Assembly: GCF_000504245.1 (NCBI RefSeq)
Contig: NZ_KI632509.1
Span: 1,115,723-1,179,722, forward strand
From: Haloechinothrix halophila YIM 93223
Lineage (GTDB): Bacteria > Actinomycetota > Actinomycetes > Mycobacteriales > Pseudonocardiaceae
DNA length: 64,000 bases
Reading direction: 5' to 3'
The notes under the pieces were generated by a model. It worked only from the letters and a program-made list of their open reading frames with translations, made no database searches and was not told where the DNA came from. Shown here piece by piece: positions 9,261-19,111 of the stretch. A program made the translations under genes and the position numbers. Numbering within the stretch: the stretch's first letter is position 1; the number at the start of each line of letters is the position of its first letter.

Positions 9261-9282
9261 CGTTACGGCTCGACGTCTGGTG

Positions 9283-9327
9283 AAGGCCACCTCGGAGGCG
9301 GTGCCGCTGCCCCCGAGGTGGCCTTTC
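9283..9327 (+). terminator. Rho-independent terminator of hppA
   Basis: AAGGCCACCTCGG (9283-9295) pairs perfectly with CCGAGGTGGCCTT (9313-9325), 13 bp with a 17-nt loop, and is followed by TTTCG. It lies 23 nt after the hppA stop. Confidence 0.85.
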
Positions 9328-9384
9328 GCCCGTGCGGCGCGGCCACTAGCGCGAGATCGAACTTCTGTTCTACGATATGGCGCC

Positions 9385-10011
9385 GTGGCGCAGCTCTCCT
9401 TTTACTCCGCCGATGCGAGTCAGCCCAGGGTGGCCGACCTCGCGGGTGTGCTGTGCGCACACGGCAGCATTGTCAGCTTCGCGTCGAGCGCGGCGCGGCT
9501 GTCGGTCGCGGTGGACGAGCCATGGCGGGCGACGGCGCTGCGGGAGGAATTCGCGGTGCGCGGTGTCACCACGACGCTCACCACGGCGGACTGCGGTAGT
9601 CCACTGGTGCGCACCGCCTTCCGGTCAGACCTACTCTGGCTGGCAACGGCGTGGACGTCCGATGGTGCGAAGCGGGTGCCAGACGACTTCTTGCTCACCG
9701 GGGCCGTGTTGCGGCTGTGGGCGCTCGCCGCAGGCGTGCGGGAGCGACACGAAGGCAAGCGACGCACCGGGTTCCTGCTGGGGTTGGACCCCGATGAGCA
9801 GGGAACTCATCAGCCATTGCTGCGTGCGTTGCGGCAGGCTGGCCTACTGTCGGTGTCCGGTACGGGTAGCGTTGTCGGCGTTCGCACGGACTCACCCTCG
9901 GTGCGGATCACGGGCCGTGCCCGACTGCGCAGGCTGGTTGAGCTGGTGGGCGACGCTCCGATCGCGGCGGAACCGGCATGGCCGGCATCACTGGGTGCCG
10001 TGTCGGCATAG
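9385..10011 (+). CDS. Conserved actinobacterial protein upstream of topA (Rv3647c-like)
   Basis: 208 aa, cytoplasmic, no membrane segment. Begins MAQLSFYSADASQPRVADLAG with GTG at 9385, chosen because the upstream 35 codons run through the hppA terminator and lack conservation character. The middle (LLWLATAWTSDGAKRVPDDF) and a C-terminal SVRITGRARLRRLVELVG segment look like a small helical regulator-like domain, but no catalytic motif is seen. The same position, just before topA, is occupied by Rv3647c in M. tuberculosis. Function unknown. Confidence 0.75.
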   Translation: MAQLSFYSADASQPRVADLAGVLCAHGSIVSFASSAARLSVAVDEPWRATALREEFAVRGVTTTLTTADCGSPLVRTAFRSDLLWLATAWTSDGAKRVPDDFLLTGAVLRLWALAAGVRERHEGKRRTGFLLGLDPDEQGTHQPLLRALRQAGLLSVSGTGSVVGVRTDSPSVRITGRARLRRLVELVGDAPIAAEPAWPASLGAVSA

Positions 10012-10272
10012 GCAGGATGGATGGTTGTGGGTCATGCTTGTCGGTCCAACCCGACAGTGCCATTGACCAGCGGTCATGCTAAAGGTGGAAAAAGGAACTC
10101 AGTGAGAAACCGCTTTACCCCTGGCATCGACGTATCGCGTGGATGGCTGGCGGGTAACCGGTTCACTGGATTGGCGTCGATGCGATTCGGTGCCGCGGCG
10201 CACTCGCGCGACGCTGTCGTGGCGGTATCGCCGCATCAGGAATCGCGCGACCGGTAAAGGAGGCTGCCAAGC

Positions 10273-13038
10273 GTGGCAGGATCGACACGGAGCAAGAGCG
10301 GCACGGGCGCTTCGGCTGACGGCAGGCGGCGGCTTGTCATCGTCGAGTCGCCCGCTAAGGCGCGCAAGATCGCTTCTTACCTCGGCCGCGACTACGTCGT
10401 CGAGTCGTCCAAGGGCCACATCCGTGACCTGCCGCGCGGTGCCGCCGACGTGCCTGCCAAGTACAAGGGCCAGCCCTGGGCGCGGCTCGGCGTCGACGTC
10501 GAGCACGACTTCGAGCCGCTGTACGTCGTCACGCCGGACAAGAAGTCCACGGTGACCGAACTCAAGAGCCTGCTCAAGGACGTCGACGAGCTCTACCTCG
10601 CCACGGATGGTGACCGCGAGGGCGAGGCGATCGCCTGGCACCTGATCGAAGCGCTAAAGCCGAAGGTGCCGGTGCGCAGGATGGTCTTTCACGAGATCAC
10701 CGAGCACGCCATCCGCGAGGCCGCCGCGAACCCCCGCGAACTCGACAATGATCTTGTCGACGCACAGGAGACCCGCCGCATCCTCGACCGGTTGTACGGC
10801 TACGAGGTCTCGCCGGTGCTGTGGAAGAAGATCATGCCGAAGCTCTCGGCAGGCCGGGTGCAGTCGGTTGCTACCAGGATCGTCGTCGAGCGCGAGCGTG
10901 CCAGGATGCGCTTCACCTCGGCGTCGTACTGGGACATCGCCGCGACCATGTCGGCGTCGGACGGCGACGGCGGGGCGAAGTCGTTCGGCGCGCGCCTGGT
11001 CTCGGTCGACGGCAGCCGGCTGGCGACCGGCAAGGACTTCACGTCGGACGGCGAGCTGAAAGACTCCCTCACTGACGTGCGGGTGCTGGACGAGGCTGAA
11101 GCGACGCGGCTGGCCGATGCGCTCGCCGACGCCGAGTTCACCGTCGCCAGCGTCGAGTCGAAGCCCTACACCCGCAAGCCGTACGCGCCGTTCATGACGT
11201 CGACGCTGCAGCAGGAGGCCAGCCGCAAGCTGCGGTTCTCCTCCGACCGCACCATGCGGATCGCGCAGCGGTTGTACGAAAACGGCTACATCACGTACAT
11301 GCGTACCGACTCGACAACGCTGTCCGACACGGCGCTGACAGCGGCGCGGGACCAGGCAACGCAGCTGTATGGCGCGGAGTACGTCTCGAAGACGCCACGG
11401 CAGTACACCCGCAAGGTCAAGAACGCGCAGGAGGCCCACGAGGCGATCCGGCCAGCGGGTGAGGTGTTCCGCACCCCCGGTGAGGTCGCCAACGAGCTCG
11501 AGTCGGACGAGTTCCGGCTGTACGAGCTGATCTGGCAGCGCACGATCGCTTCGCAGATGACCGATGCCAAGGGCACCACGATGTCCGTGCGGATCACCGG
11601 CACTGCCGCTGGAACCGGCGAGGAGTGCACGTTCGCCGCGTCCGGCCGCACCATCACGTTCGCGGGGTTCCTGCGCGCGTACGTCGAGGCCGTGGACAGT
11701 GAAGCCGGTGGCGAGGCCGATGACGCCGAGCGCCGCCTGCCGAACCTGGAGCGCGACCAGCGGGTTAACGCCGACGAGCTGGCCGCCGATGCCCACGCGA
11801 CGTCCCCGCCGCCCCGCTACACCGAGGCGAGCCTGGTCAAGGCCCTTGAGGAGCTGGGCATCGGGCGACCGTCGACGTACGCCTCGATCATCAAGACGAT
11901 CCAGGATCGCGGCTACGTGTGGCGCAAGGGTTCGGCGCTTGTCCCGTCGTGGGTGGCGTTCTCGGTGGTCGCGCTGATGGAGCAGCACTTCGGACGGCTG
12001 GTGGACTACGACTTCACCGCCGCCATGGAGGACGAGCTGGACCGCATCGCGGAGGGCAGGCAAGAGCGCACCGCCTGGTTGTCCGGGTTCTACTTCGGCG
12101 GCGACGTCGGACCGGCCGGTTCGGTCGGCCGCGAGGGCGGGCTGAAGAAGCTGGTCGGCTCCGGCGTCGAGGACATCGACCCGCGCGAGATCAACTCGAT
12201 CCCGATGTTCACCGACGACGAGGGCAGGACAGTCTACGTGCGGGTCGGCCGATACGGGCCGTACCTGGAGCGCACCGTCACCAAGGACGGTGAGGAAACC
12301 TCCCAGCGGGCGAACCTGACGGACGAGCTGCCGCCGGACGAGTTGACCCCCGAGATCGCCGAGAAGCTGTTCGCGACGCCACAGGAGGGCCGCTCGCTGG
12401 GCACCGACCCGGTGACCGGGCACGAAATCGTCGCGAAGGATGGCCGGTTCGGCCCGTATGTGACTGAGATCCTGCCGGAGCAGGAGGAGAAGCCCGCTGA
12501 GAACGGCAAGAAGAAGACGTCGAAGGCGCGCAAGCCGAAACCGCGCACCGGGTCGCTGTTCAAGTCGATGTCGATCGAGTCGGTGACGCTGGACGATGCG
12601 CTCAAGCTGCTGTCGCTGCCGCGCGTGGTCGGCACGGACCCCGAGTCCGGTGAGGAGATCACCGCGCAGAACGGGCGGTATGGGCCCTACCTGAAGAAGG
12701 GGACCGACTCGCGCTCGCTGTCCAGCGAGGAGCAGATCTTCGACATCACACTGGACGAGGCGCTCAAGATCTACGCCGAGCCGAAGCGCAGGGGGCGGCA
12801 GGCCGCTGCCAAGCCGCCGCTGAAGGAGCTGGGCGACGACCCGCAGTCGGGCAAGACCATGGTGGTCAAGGACGGCCGGTTCGGTCCGTACGTCACCGAC
12901 GGTGAGTACAACGCATCGCTGCGCAAGTCAGACAGCGTCGACGACCTGACGCCGGAGCGCGCCGCCGAGCTGCTGGCCGATAAACGCGCCAAGGGGCCAG
13001 CGCCGAAGAAGCGGAGCACCGCCAAGGCTAAGAAGTAG
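10273..13038 (+). CDS. topA: DNA topoisomerase I (type IA)
   Basis: 921 aa. Relaxes negatively supercoiled DNA. The TOPRIM domain starts at RRLVIVESPAKARKIASYLG (residues 16-35), the DGDREGEAIAWH metal site is near residue 116, and the catalytic tyrosine is Y342 in TYMRTDST, the same number as in the mycobacterial enzyme. The C-terminal part has no zinc fingers but has several actinobacterial repeat units (for example GHEIVAKDGRFGPYVTE, then related units near residues 795 and 855) and a Lys-rich tail ending SKA/AKAKK-like. GTG start with AAAGGAGG 9 nt upstream. Preceded by a 261-nt gap (10012-10272) in which I see no gene. Confidence 0.98.
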   Translation: MAGSTRSKSGTGASADGRRRLVIVESPAKARKIASYLGRDYVVESSKGHIRDLPRGAADVPAKYKGQPWARLGVDVEHDFEPLYVVTPDKKSTVTELKSLLKDVDELYLATDGDREGEAIAWHLIEALKPKVPVRRMVFHEITEHAIREAAANPRELDNDLVDAQETRRILDRLYGYEVSPVLWKKIMPKLSAGRVQSVATRIVVERERARMRFTSASYWDIAATMSASDGDGGAKSFGARLVSVDGSRLATGKDFTSDGELKDSLTDVRVLDEAEATRLADALADAEFTVASVESKPYTRKPYAPFMTSTLQQEASRKLRFSSDRTMRIAQRLYENGYITYMRTDSTTLSDTALTAARDQATQLYGAEYVSKTPRQYTRKVKNAQEAHEAIRPAGEVFRTPGEVANELESDEFRLYELIWQRTIASQMTDAKGTTMSVRITGTAAGTGEECTFAASGRTITFAGFLRAYVEAVDSEAGGEADDAERRLPNLERDQRVNADELAADAHATSPPPRYTEASLVKALEELGIGRPSTYASIIKTIQDRGYVWRKGSALVPSWVAFSVVALMEQHFGRLVDYDFTAAMEDELDRIAEGRQERTAWLSGFYFGGDVGPAGSVGREGGLKKLVGSGVEDIDPREINSIPMFTDDEGRTVYVRVGRYGPYLERTVTKDGEETSQRANLTDELPPDELTPEIAEKLFATPQEGRSLGTDPVTGHEIVAKDGRFGPYVTEILPEQEEKPAENGKKKTSKARKPKPRTGSLFKSMSIESVTLDDALKLLSLPRVVGTDPESGEEITAQNGRYGPYLKKGTDSRSLSSEEQIFDITLDEALKIYAEPKRRGRQAAAKPPLKELGDDPQSGKTMVVKDGRFGPYVTDGEYNASLRKSDSVDDLTPERAAELLADKRAKGPAPKKRSTAKAKK

Positions 13039-13203
13039 CGTCCGCTGCGCGCACGTCACGGATGTCGCGCCCGTGAGCCCCAGGTAGCCGGGGTGTAGCG
13101 CCCGCTGCGGCGGAACCGCATCCGTGCGGGCGATCGCTTGTGCGTGCACGGAGCGCTACGCTCGATAGTGCGCACGATCGACGGTGATTCTGGGGTGGTT
13201 GGC

Positions 13204-13728
13204 ATGGCATCGGAAGCCGGACTGGGAAACCTTGACGGCACGCAGCCGCTGGCGCCTGCCACGCTCTATCCCGACCCGACCGCGGGTCTCGTCACCTCGG
13301 ACTCCGACATCAGCGCGAGCGCGTTCGCGGCCCGCTACGACGATCTCGAGGTCCCCATCGCGCAGCCGGTCGAGGCCGATCAGGAGGCCATCAAGGCTAT
13401 GACGGAGGCCGTGCTCGCCGACATCGATGAGCCCAGCACCGGCAGGTCGCGGTCGCGGCAGCACCAGACGCGCCAAGACGGGGGCGCACCGCCCGGCATG
13501 ATGGCCAGGCCGCGACCCGCGAGCGCGCGGATGCGCAACGCGTTGCGTTCCTCTCAGGGCCAGGGAAACTCCGGGAACGGCATATCGCTGCCAAAGCCGA
13601 CGCTGACGCCGAAGAAGACCAATTCGGGCGCCGTGATTGTCGCCATTGTTCTCATCGTGGTCTTCGGGATGATCGCACTTCAGGTAATCGGCGGCATCAT
13701 CGAGGCCATCGGCGGTAGCCTGGACTGA
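13204..13728 (+). CDS. Tail-anchored protein of unknown function
   Basis: 174 aa. An acidic, low-complexity N-terminal two thirds is followed by one hydrophobic segment, AVIVAIVLIVVFGMIALQVI (about residues 143-162), and a short end, so the protein is probably anchored in the membrane by its C-terminus with the bulk in the cytoplasm. ATG at 13204 is preferred over an upstream in-frame opening at 13138. It lies between topA and the MFS gene and has no recognisable domain. Also 13039-13203 shows no gene. Confidence 0.7.
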   Translation: MASEAGLGNLDGTQPLAPATLYPDPTAGLVTSDSDISASAFAARYDDLEVPIAQPVEADQEAIKAMTEAVLADIDEPSTGRSRSRQHQTRQDGGAPPGMMARPRPASARMRNALRSSQGQGNSGNGISLPKPTLTPKKTNSGAVIVAIVLIVVFGMIALQVIGGIIEAIGGSLD

Positions 13729-13876
13729 CTCGCGCGACACCGCTTCCTGCGGTGATACCGGCCACGGCCGCCCGCCCATGCGGGTAGGCCGGCCGGCGAG
13801 GGTTACCCTTGCCGAGCAGTGCCACGGTAGCGGCGGGTCACCATGGACAACCGTGCGGCCGTCGAGACGAAGTGGG

Positions 13877-16090
13877 GTGTGGTTCATCGCTGGGGTGCTT
13901 GGCCCGATAGACGAGAGCGGCGCGGCCACCCGAGCGGCCACCAACGCCTCCACGGTGTACCGCGCGCGTCGCGTGCTCGCGATCAAACCATTCCGCAGAT
14001 TGTGGATGGTTATGTTTTTGTGCAGCACCGCCGACTGGCTGACGCTGCTCGGACTCACCGGTTTCGTCACCAAGCTGACCGAGAGCTACATGGCGCAGAA
14101 CTTCGCGTTCTCCGGTGTCGTGCTCACCCTGCTGCTGCCCGGTCTGATCTTCGCACCGCTCGGTGGACTGCTCGCCGATCGTTTCGACCGCCGCAAGGTC
14201 ATGGTCGTCGCCGACGTGGTGCGGTGCGTGCTGCTGCTGTCGATCGCCATCGTCGGCTCGCCGTTGTGGTTGTTCGCGGCCAACTTCATGGTCGGCTTCG
14301 CCTCGACGATGTGGATTCCGTCAAAGGAAGCCGCCGTCCCCAACCTGCTGCGCCGGCGCGACCAGGTCGAGACGGCGAACCAGCTCGGCATGGTGATGAC
14401 CTACGGCTTCGCCGTGATCGCTGGTGCGGGCTCGTACGCGCTGATCACGGTGCTGCCGCAGGTGGTCGGTCTGCCGGAAGGCGCGACCGGTGAGTTCGGC
14501 ATCGCGAAGTTCGTGGTGATCTGCACCGGCTTGCTCTACCTGCTCAGCGCGATCATCGTCGCGACCCGTATCCCCGAGTTGTCGCTGCGCAACGTCCACG
14601 AGTCCGCCGAGGACACCGCGAGCGCGAAGGCCGCCGAGGACACCGCGTCGGCTGGGTTCCTGCAGATGATCAAGGATGGCGCCCAGTACGTGCGCAGCAC
14701 GAAGCTGGTGCGCGGCCTGCTCATCGGCATGGTGGGCGCGTTCGCGGCAGGCGGCGCGGTGGTCGGGTCGTCGAAACCGTACGCGGCGAGCCTGCTCGCC
14801 GGGGAATCCGCGTTCGGCATGATGTTCGTCTGCGTGTTCCTCGGCCTCGCTGGTGGTATGGCTGGCGCGCCGAAACTCGCGCACCGGATGCCGCACGACC
14901 GGCTGTTCGGCATCGCGATCGTGTTCGCCGGGTTCGCACTGATGGCGGTCGCCGTCGCGCCGCACCTGATTGTCGCGCTCGCCGCTGTGACGCTGGTCGG
15001 CGCGTGCGCCGGGGCGGCGTTCCTGACCGGCGTCACGATCATCGGCACCCAGGTCGACGACGCCATCCGTGGCCGGATCCACGCCATCTATCAGTCGTTG
15101 ATGAAGATCATCCTCGGCGGCTCGGTCGCGGCCGTCCCGCTGCTGATCGGGTTGGTGCGGCCCAGGGTGATCAGCGTCTTCGACAACCGCATCGTCATCG
15201 ACGGCACCCGGCCGGTGCTGCTCGGTGGCGGGATACTCGCCGCGCTCGTCGGCATCCTCGCCTACCGGCTGATGGATTCGCGCCGCACCGAGCCGATCAT
15301 GGCGGACCTGCGCAATGTGTTGCGCCGCAGTCCGCAGCGTGCCAACGGCCTGCTTATCGCCATCGAAGGCACCACGGCCACCGACACCGCCGACCAGGCG
15401 GCCAAGCTCGCGTTGTGGCTGCGCCGCAACGTCACTCAGCCGATCGCGCTCGCTACCGACCCCGCGCTGGACGACAAGCGGCTGACGTCGATCCTGACCA
15501 ACGCCTCGCTCACCGGGGCGCGTGCCCGCGCGCTCGCGGCGGCCGCCGTGCGCGCCGACATCGTGGAACGCGACGTCCGGCCAGCCCTGGACAACGGCGG
15601 CATCGTGGTGATGGAGCGTTTCGCGGACTCCTCGCTGGCGCACCTGTCCACGATCGCCGGGCTCGACGCTGGCGAGCTGGAAGGCCTCGCGGACTGGGCC
15701 ACCGACCAGCTGAAGCCCGACATCACGCTGCTGCTCGACACCGAGCCGACCCCGGACGGCGACGGCGGCGCCTCCCACCAGCAGTGGCGGATGCGAGGCC
15801 TGCTGTCCGAGATGGCCGCCGCCGATCCCGACCGCTACGTCGTCATCGACGCCGACGGCCCGCCGGACGAGGTGGCAGAGCGGGTGCGGACGGCCGTCGA
15901 GGCCGTGTTGCTCCTCAAGGGCATCCGGCGGTCGCCGAGCGCGGCCGCCGCGGCACGGGACGCGCGTGAGGTGGAGGAAGCGCTGGCCGATGGCGAGTTC
16001 ACGGTCGCCGATCTGGCCGAGCCGGTTGCCGACGTATCCTCCGAGGTGCCCGCGACACCGGGGCCAGCGACGAAAGGCGGTGGGTCATGA
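13877..16090 (+). CDS. MFS transporter fused to a degenerate thymidylate-kinase-like domain
   Basis: About 737 aa. Residues 1-470 form an MFS-type transporter (12 helices; loop GGLLADRFDRRKVMVVADVV is the classic MFS A-motif area). Residues about 480-690 align by eye to dTMP kinase, as in 'MFS/dTMP kinase' fusions of Pseudonocardiaceae and streptomycetes. Here the P-loop reads LLIAIEGTTATDTADQAA instead of the usual G-x-x-G-A-G-K-S/T, and the DRY region is VVMERFADSSLAH, so ATP-dependent kinase activity is doubtful. The start is uncertain: GTG 13877, GTG 13895 and ATG 13778 are possible and none has a good ribosome site. It overlaps holB by 4 nt; tmk and holB are adjacent in many bacteria. 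Confidence 0.8.
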   Translation: MWFIAGVLGPIDESGAATRAATNASTVYRARRVLAIKPFRRLWMVMFLCSTADWLTLLGLTGFVTKLTESYMAQNFAFSGVVLTLLLPGLIFAPLGGLLADRFDRRKVMVVADVVRCVLLLSIAIVGSPLWLFAANFMVGFASTMWIPSKEAAVPNLLRRRDQVETANQLGMVMTYGFAVIAGAGSYALITVLPQVVGLPEGATGEFGIAKFVVICTGLLYLLSAIIVATRIPELSLRNVHESAEDTASAKAAEDTASAGFLQMIKDGAQYVRSTKLVRGLLIGMVGAFAAGGAVVGSSKPYAASLLAGESAFGMMFVCVFLGLAGGMAGAPKLAHRMPHDRLFGIAIVFAGFALMAVAVAPHLIVALAAVTLVGACAGAAFLTGVTIIGTQVDDAIRGRIHAIYQSLMKIILGGSVAAVPLLIGLVRPRVISVFDNRIVIDGTRPVLLGGGILAALVGILAYRLMDSRRTEPIMADLRNVLRRSPQRANGLLIAIEGTTATDTADQAAKLALWLRRNVTQPIALATDPALDDKRLTSILTNASLTGARARALAAAAVRADIVERDVRPALDNGGIVVMERFADSSLAHLSTIAGLDAGELEGLADWATDQLKPDITLLLDTEPTPDGDGGASHQQWRMRGLLSEMAAADPDRYVVIDADGPPDEVAERVRTAVEAVLLLKGIRRSPSAAAAARDAREVEEALADGEFTVADLAEPVADVSSEVPATPGPATKGGGS

Positions 16091-17232
16091 GCGTGTGGTC
16101 GCAGCTCGTCGGCCAGGAGCCCGCCGTCGAGACGTTGTCCTCCGCCGTGACCGACCCGGCGTCGATGACGCATGCCTGGCTATTCACCGGCCCGCCCGGC
16201 TCGGGACGGTCGGTCGCCGCGAAGACATTCGCCGCCGCGTTGCAGTGCGAGCAGGCGACTGGCTGCGGTGAGTGCACCGGATGCCGGACCGCACTGGCAG
16301 GCACCCACGCCGACGTACGGCTCGTGGTCCCTGAGGGGCTGTCGATCTCGGTAGCCGAGATGCGCGCACTGGTGCAGACCGCCGCGCGGCGGCCGTCTAC
16401 CGGCCGCTGGCAGATCGTGATCATCGCCGACGCCGACCGGCTCACCGAGGGCGCGTCGAACGCGTTGCTCAAGGCGGTGGAGGAACCCCCATCGCGGACG
16501 GTGTTCCTGCTCTGCGCGCCATCGGACCACCCGGAGGACGTCAGCGTGACGATCCGCTCCCGGTGCCGCCTCGTCACGCTCCGCACGCCGCCGCCGGACG
16601 CGATCGCGCAGGTACTCATCGAGCGTGACGGCATCGAGGAGGAACGCGCGCGGTGGGCGGCATCGGTGTGCGGCGGGCACGTCGGCAGGGCACGCAGGCT
16701 CGCCACCGACGACGCCGCACGGCAGCGGCGCGCCGAAGTGCTGCGGATCCCCACTTCGTTGCGCAGGCCGTCGGATGTCTTCGCGGCGGCGGATGTGCTG
16801 ATCAAGGCTGCTGAAGCGGACGCGGCCGAGGAAAGCAAGGAACGCGACGAGGCCGAGCGCGCCGAACTGCGTACCGCGATGGGTGGCGACGGCACCGGCA
16901 AGGGTGTCGCCGCGGCCAAGCGGTCGGCGGAGGCCGCGGTGAAGGCGCTGGAGAAGAAGCAGAAGTCGCGGGCGACGCGCACGCAGCGGGACACGCTCGA
17001 TCTGGCGCTGGTCGATCTGGCCGGTTTCTACCGGGACGTGCTTGTCGTGCCGAGTGGGTCACGGTTGAACCACCCGGACCACGCGGAGCACAGCACAGAG
17101 GCGGCGCGCCGCTGGTCACCGGAGCAGGCGTTGCGCAAGCTGGAGGCCGTGCTCGCCTGTCGCGATGCGATCCTGTGGAACGTCAAGCCCCGGATCGCGG
17201 TGGAGGCGATGGTCTCCACGCTGGCGGAGTAG
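16087..17232 (+). CDS. holB: DNA polymerase III delta' subunit (clamp-loader)
   Basis: 381 aa. Structural subunit of the clamp-loader at the replication fork. The N-terminal AAA+ fold shows GPPGSGRS (about residues 35-42), where the P-loop lysine is replaced by arginine, consistent with delta' not hydrolysing ATP; a zinc knuckle CGECTGC (about 60-66) with an additional upstream Cys; and the conserved SNALLKAVEEPPSRTVFLL block near residue 125. ATG overlaps the previous stop (ATGA). Matches Rv3644c position relative to topA. Confidence 0.95.
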   Translation: MSVWSQLVGQEPAVETLSSAVTDPASMTHAWLFTGPPGSGRSVAAKTFAAALQCEQATGCGECTGCRTALAGTHADVRLVVPEGLSISVAEMRALVQTAARRPSTGRWQIVIIADADRLTEGASNALLKAVEEPPSRTVFLLCAPSDHPEDVSVTIRSRCRLVTLRTPPPDAIAQVLIERDGIEEERARWAASVCGGHVGRARRLATDDAARQRRAEVLRIPTSLRRPSDVFAAADVLIKAAEADAAEESKERDEAERAELRTAMGGDGTGKGVAAAKRSAEAAVKALEKKQKSRATRTQRDTLDLALVDLAGFYRDVLVVPSGSRLNHPDHAEHSTEAARRWSPEQALRKLEAVLACRDAILWNVKPRIAVEAMVSTLAE

Positions 17233-17291
17233 TCGAGACGCTCGCGGAGTAGCGCCGGGCCGAGCCGTGCGCGCGCGTCTTTCCAGGGCTG

Positions 17292-18920
17292 TCACTCCCG
17301 CGGTACCGGGGACGGCGCTTCCCGCCTCGATGCACGGAACGGGACCGTCAGCAACGCGACGCCGATGAGCACCGCGATCGAGCCCGCCCACAGCAGCGGC
17401 ACGCTGGTCGCCGCCGTGCTCGGAGTGTTCACGTCCGACGGGACCGCGTCACCGGCAGGAGCGTCGGCCACGATGGTGCCGCACTCGACGCCGCCCGGCG
17501 CGACCAGCGCGCCCGCCGTCTGCTCACCGAGTGAATACTGCGCCAACGTTGACGGCACCTCGTAGGGCAGCCCAGCGACGTCGGACTTCTTGGACGCCAG
17601 GGCGTCGGCGAGCGCGCGAGTCGGGAGCAACTGGATGTCCAATAGCCGCGCGGACGCGGCGAACTCGGTGCCGGTGATCGGCGTGTCCGTCTTGTCGCTG
17701 GTCTGGTTGAGCCCGCCGACGCTGAGCCGCAGCACGAACAGGTCGGTGACCGCCCGCCGCGCCGGGCCACTCAGCGCGAGTCGTGTGCCCTTCGCCGTCT
17801 GCGCCGCTCCCGCCACGATCGGCACCGACGCCAGTTTGGCCTTCGTGCGCTGGTACAACGCGGGTTTCGGGACGCCGATGGGGATGTCCTTCGTGGCGTT
17901 GCGGGCGTTCAGGGTGAACAGTTTCGTGCCGCCACGCTTGACGGTGATGATGGGGACGTCGAAGCTGACCTCGGACTTCTTGGGGTCCCCGGTGGCGCTG
18001 ACCTCGAGCGATGCCGGTCGCCGCACCGTCGCCGTCATGCCGAGCGGGCTGCCCGGGAGCAATTCGATGCTCTCGGTGCGCACGGTCGACGTCGACCGCA
18101 CGGCCTTGTCGTCCGATCCCGGTGCGTCTACGACGGAGATCTCGGACCTCGTGTCGAATCCGCCCGGAACGCGCACCAGCGAGCCCTTGCCGTTCTTGCG
18201 TTGCTCTTCGCCGGAGAGCAGTCCGCCGAGTGTCCCGAGGCCGCCGTCCGGGCGGAAGCGAACGGCGCGGGCATCGTCCGGCAGTGGCAGGTCGGTGACG
18301 TCGATGTCCGGCAGGGTGGGGATAGCGTTGCCCGCGGCGAGCCGGTCGGTCTCTGTGGTCGCGCGCGACGCGGTGTCCAGGCACGGACCGTCATCCTTGC
18401 TCCAGCGGGCGTGCACCGTGGCGGTGGTGTCACCGATGTTGACGAGCGCATCGGCGGGAGAATCCGGCGCGCTGAGCTGTTCGGTGGCCGGCTCGGTGTT
18501 GTCCGGGGCTGCGGTCTGCACCAGGAAGCCACCCGTGGGGGTTTCGACGTCGCCGAACAGCGACCCTTCCGGCGTCGCCTGGGCGATGCTGCGCTCGAAG
18601 GGCAGCGCGGCGTTCGTGTTGAGCTGGGTGGTGGCGAGCCCGTAGCCCGCGTCGAACGGGCGGTCGTCCGAGGGGAGCTGCGCCATGTCGGGCAGGATCG
18701 ACGTCTCGGGGACGGACCCGGGAAGCAGCCGCAGCATCACGGCGGCCGAACCTGCGTGGCCAACGGCGTGACCAGCGTCGACGGGCTCCTGCTGCGTGGC
18801 TGCCGGCATTGTCGCGCTCGTTGAGCTGGCTGCGCTTGCCGGGCTTGCCGCGCTGGTCGTGACGGCGAGCAGCCCGCACGCCAGGCCAAGGGCCAGCGCG
18901 CGGTTGCCGCGATGCCGCAT
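17292..18920 (-). CDS. Secreted, C-terminally membrane-anchored protein of unknown function
   Basis: 542 aa. N-terminal signal peptide (basic RHRGNR, hydrophobic core, AxA cleavage around residues 28-31) and a C-terminal membrane helix near residues 505-525 followed by basic residues. The large extracytoplasmic part is Thr/Ser/Asp-rich with no motif I recognise; a single pair of cysteines (near residues 178 and 477) may bridge. Convergent with holB. It could be a cell-envelope or spore-surface protein; no specific function is claimed. Confidence 0.75.
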   Translation of the reverse strand: MRHRGNRALALGLACGLLAVTTSAASPASAASSTSATMPAATQQEPVDAGHAVGHAGSAAVMLRLLPGSVPETSILPDMAQLPSDDRPFDAGYGLATTQLNTNAALPFERSIAQATPEGSLFGDVETPTGGFLVQTAAPDNTEPATEQLSAPDSPADALVNIGDTTATVHARWSKDDGPCLDTASRATTETDRLAAGNAIPTLPDIDVTDLPLPDDARAVRFRPDGGLGTLGGLLSGEEQRKNGKGSLVRVPGGFDTRSEISVVDAPGSDDKAVRSTSTVRTESIELLPGSPLGMTATVRRPASLEVSATGDPKKSEVSFDVPIITVKRGGTKLFTLNARNATKDIPIGVPKPALYQRTKAKLASVPIVAGAAQTAKGTRLALSGPARRAVTDLFVLRLSVGGLNQTSDKTDTPITGTEFAASARLLDIQLLPTRALADALASKKSDVAGLPYEVPSTLAQYSLGEQTAGALVAPGGVECGTIVADAPAGDAVPSDVNTPSTAATSVPLLWAGSIAVLIGVALLTVPFRASRREAPSPVPRE

Positions 18921-19028
18921 AGGTGTCCCTCCGGTCGAACGGGTGTGTGCGTCCTGTCTAGTCGATGTTGGTGGGGGCTGCGAGTGACGCGGCGGGCAAC
19001 CGCTACACTAGACCGGTCCGAGCGACAC

Positions 19029-19105
19029 GCCGCCTTAGCTCAGTCGGCCAGAGCGACGCACTCGTAATGCGTAGGTCAGGGGTTCGATTCCCCTAGGCGG
19101 CTCCA
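19029..19105 (+). tRNA. tRNA-Thr (anticodon CGT)
   Basis: Cloverleaf read by eye: acceptor GCCGCCT pairs with AGGCGGC, anticodon stem ACGCA/TGCGT encloses loop CTCGTAA, giving anticodon CGT at 19063-19065 (reads ACG, Thr); T-arm contains GGTTCGATTCC. The 3' end includes an encoded CCA. A TACACT -10-like hexamer lies at 19004-19009. The mycobacterial topA region also carries a tRNA-Thr(CGT). Confidence 0.96.
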
Positions 19106-19111
19106 CACCGA

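Noticed and set aside
10021-10257. 78-codon frame in the gap before topA
   Set aside because: No ribosome site, no hydrophobic or conserved pattern; likely non-coding.
10654-12423. Long open frame on the minus strand opposite topA
   Set aside because: High-GC antisense shadow of an unmistakable topA; Arg/Val/Leu-rich composition, no domain, no ribosome site.
14321-15778. 485-codon minus-strand frame opposite the MFS/TMK gene
   Set aside because: Composition dominated by Asp/Arg/Gln/His from codon mirror effects; the plus strand has clear membrane and TMK patterns.
19080-19105. tRNA-Thr 3' end as an attachment site for an integrated element
   Set aside because: No second copy of the tRNA end and no integrase or excisionase gene was found downstream in the window.
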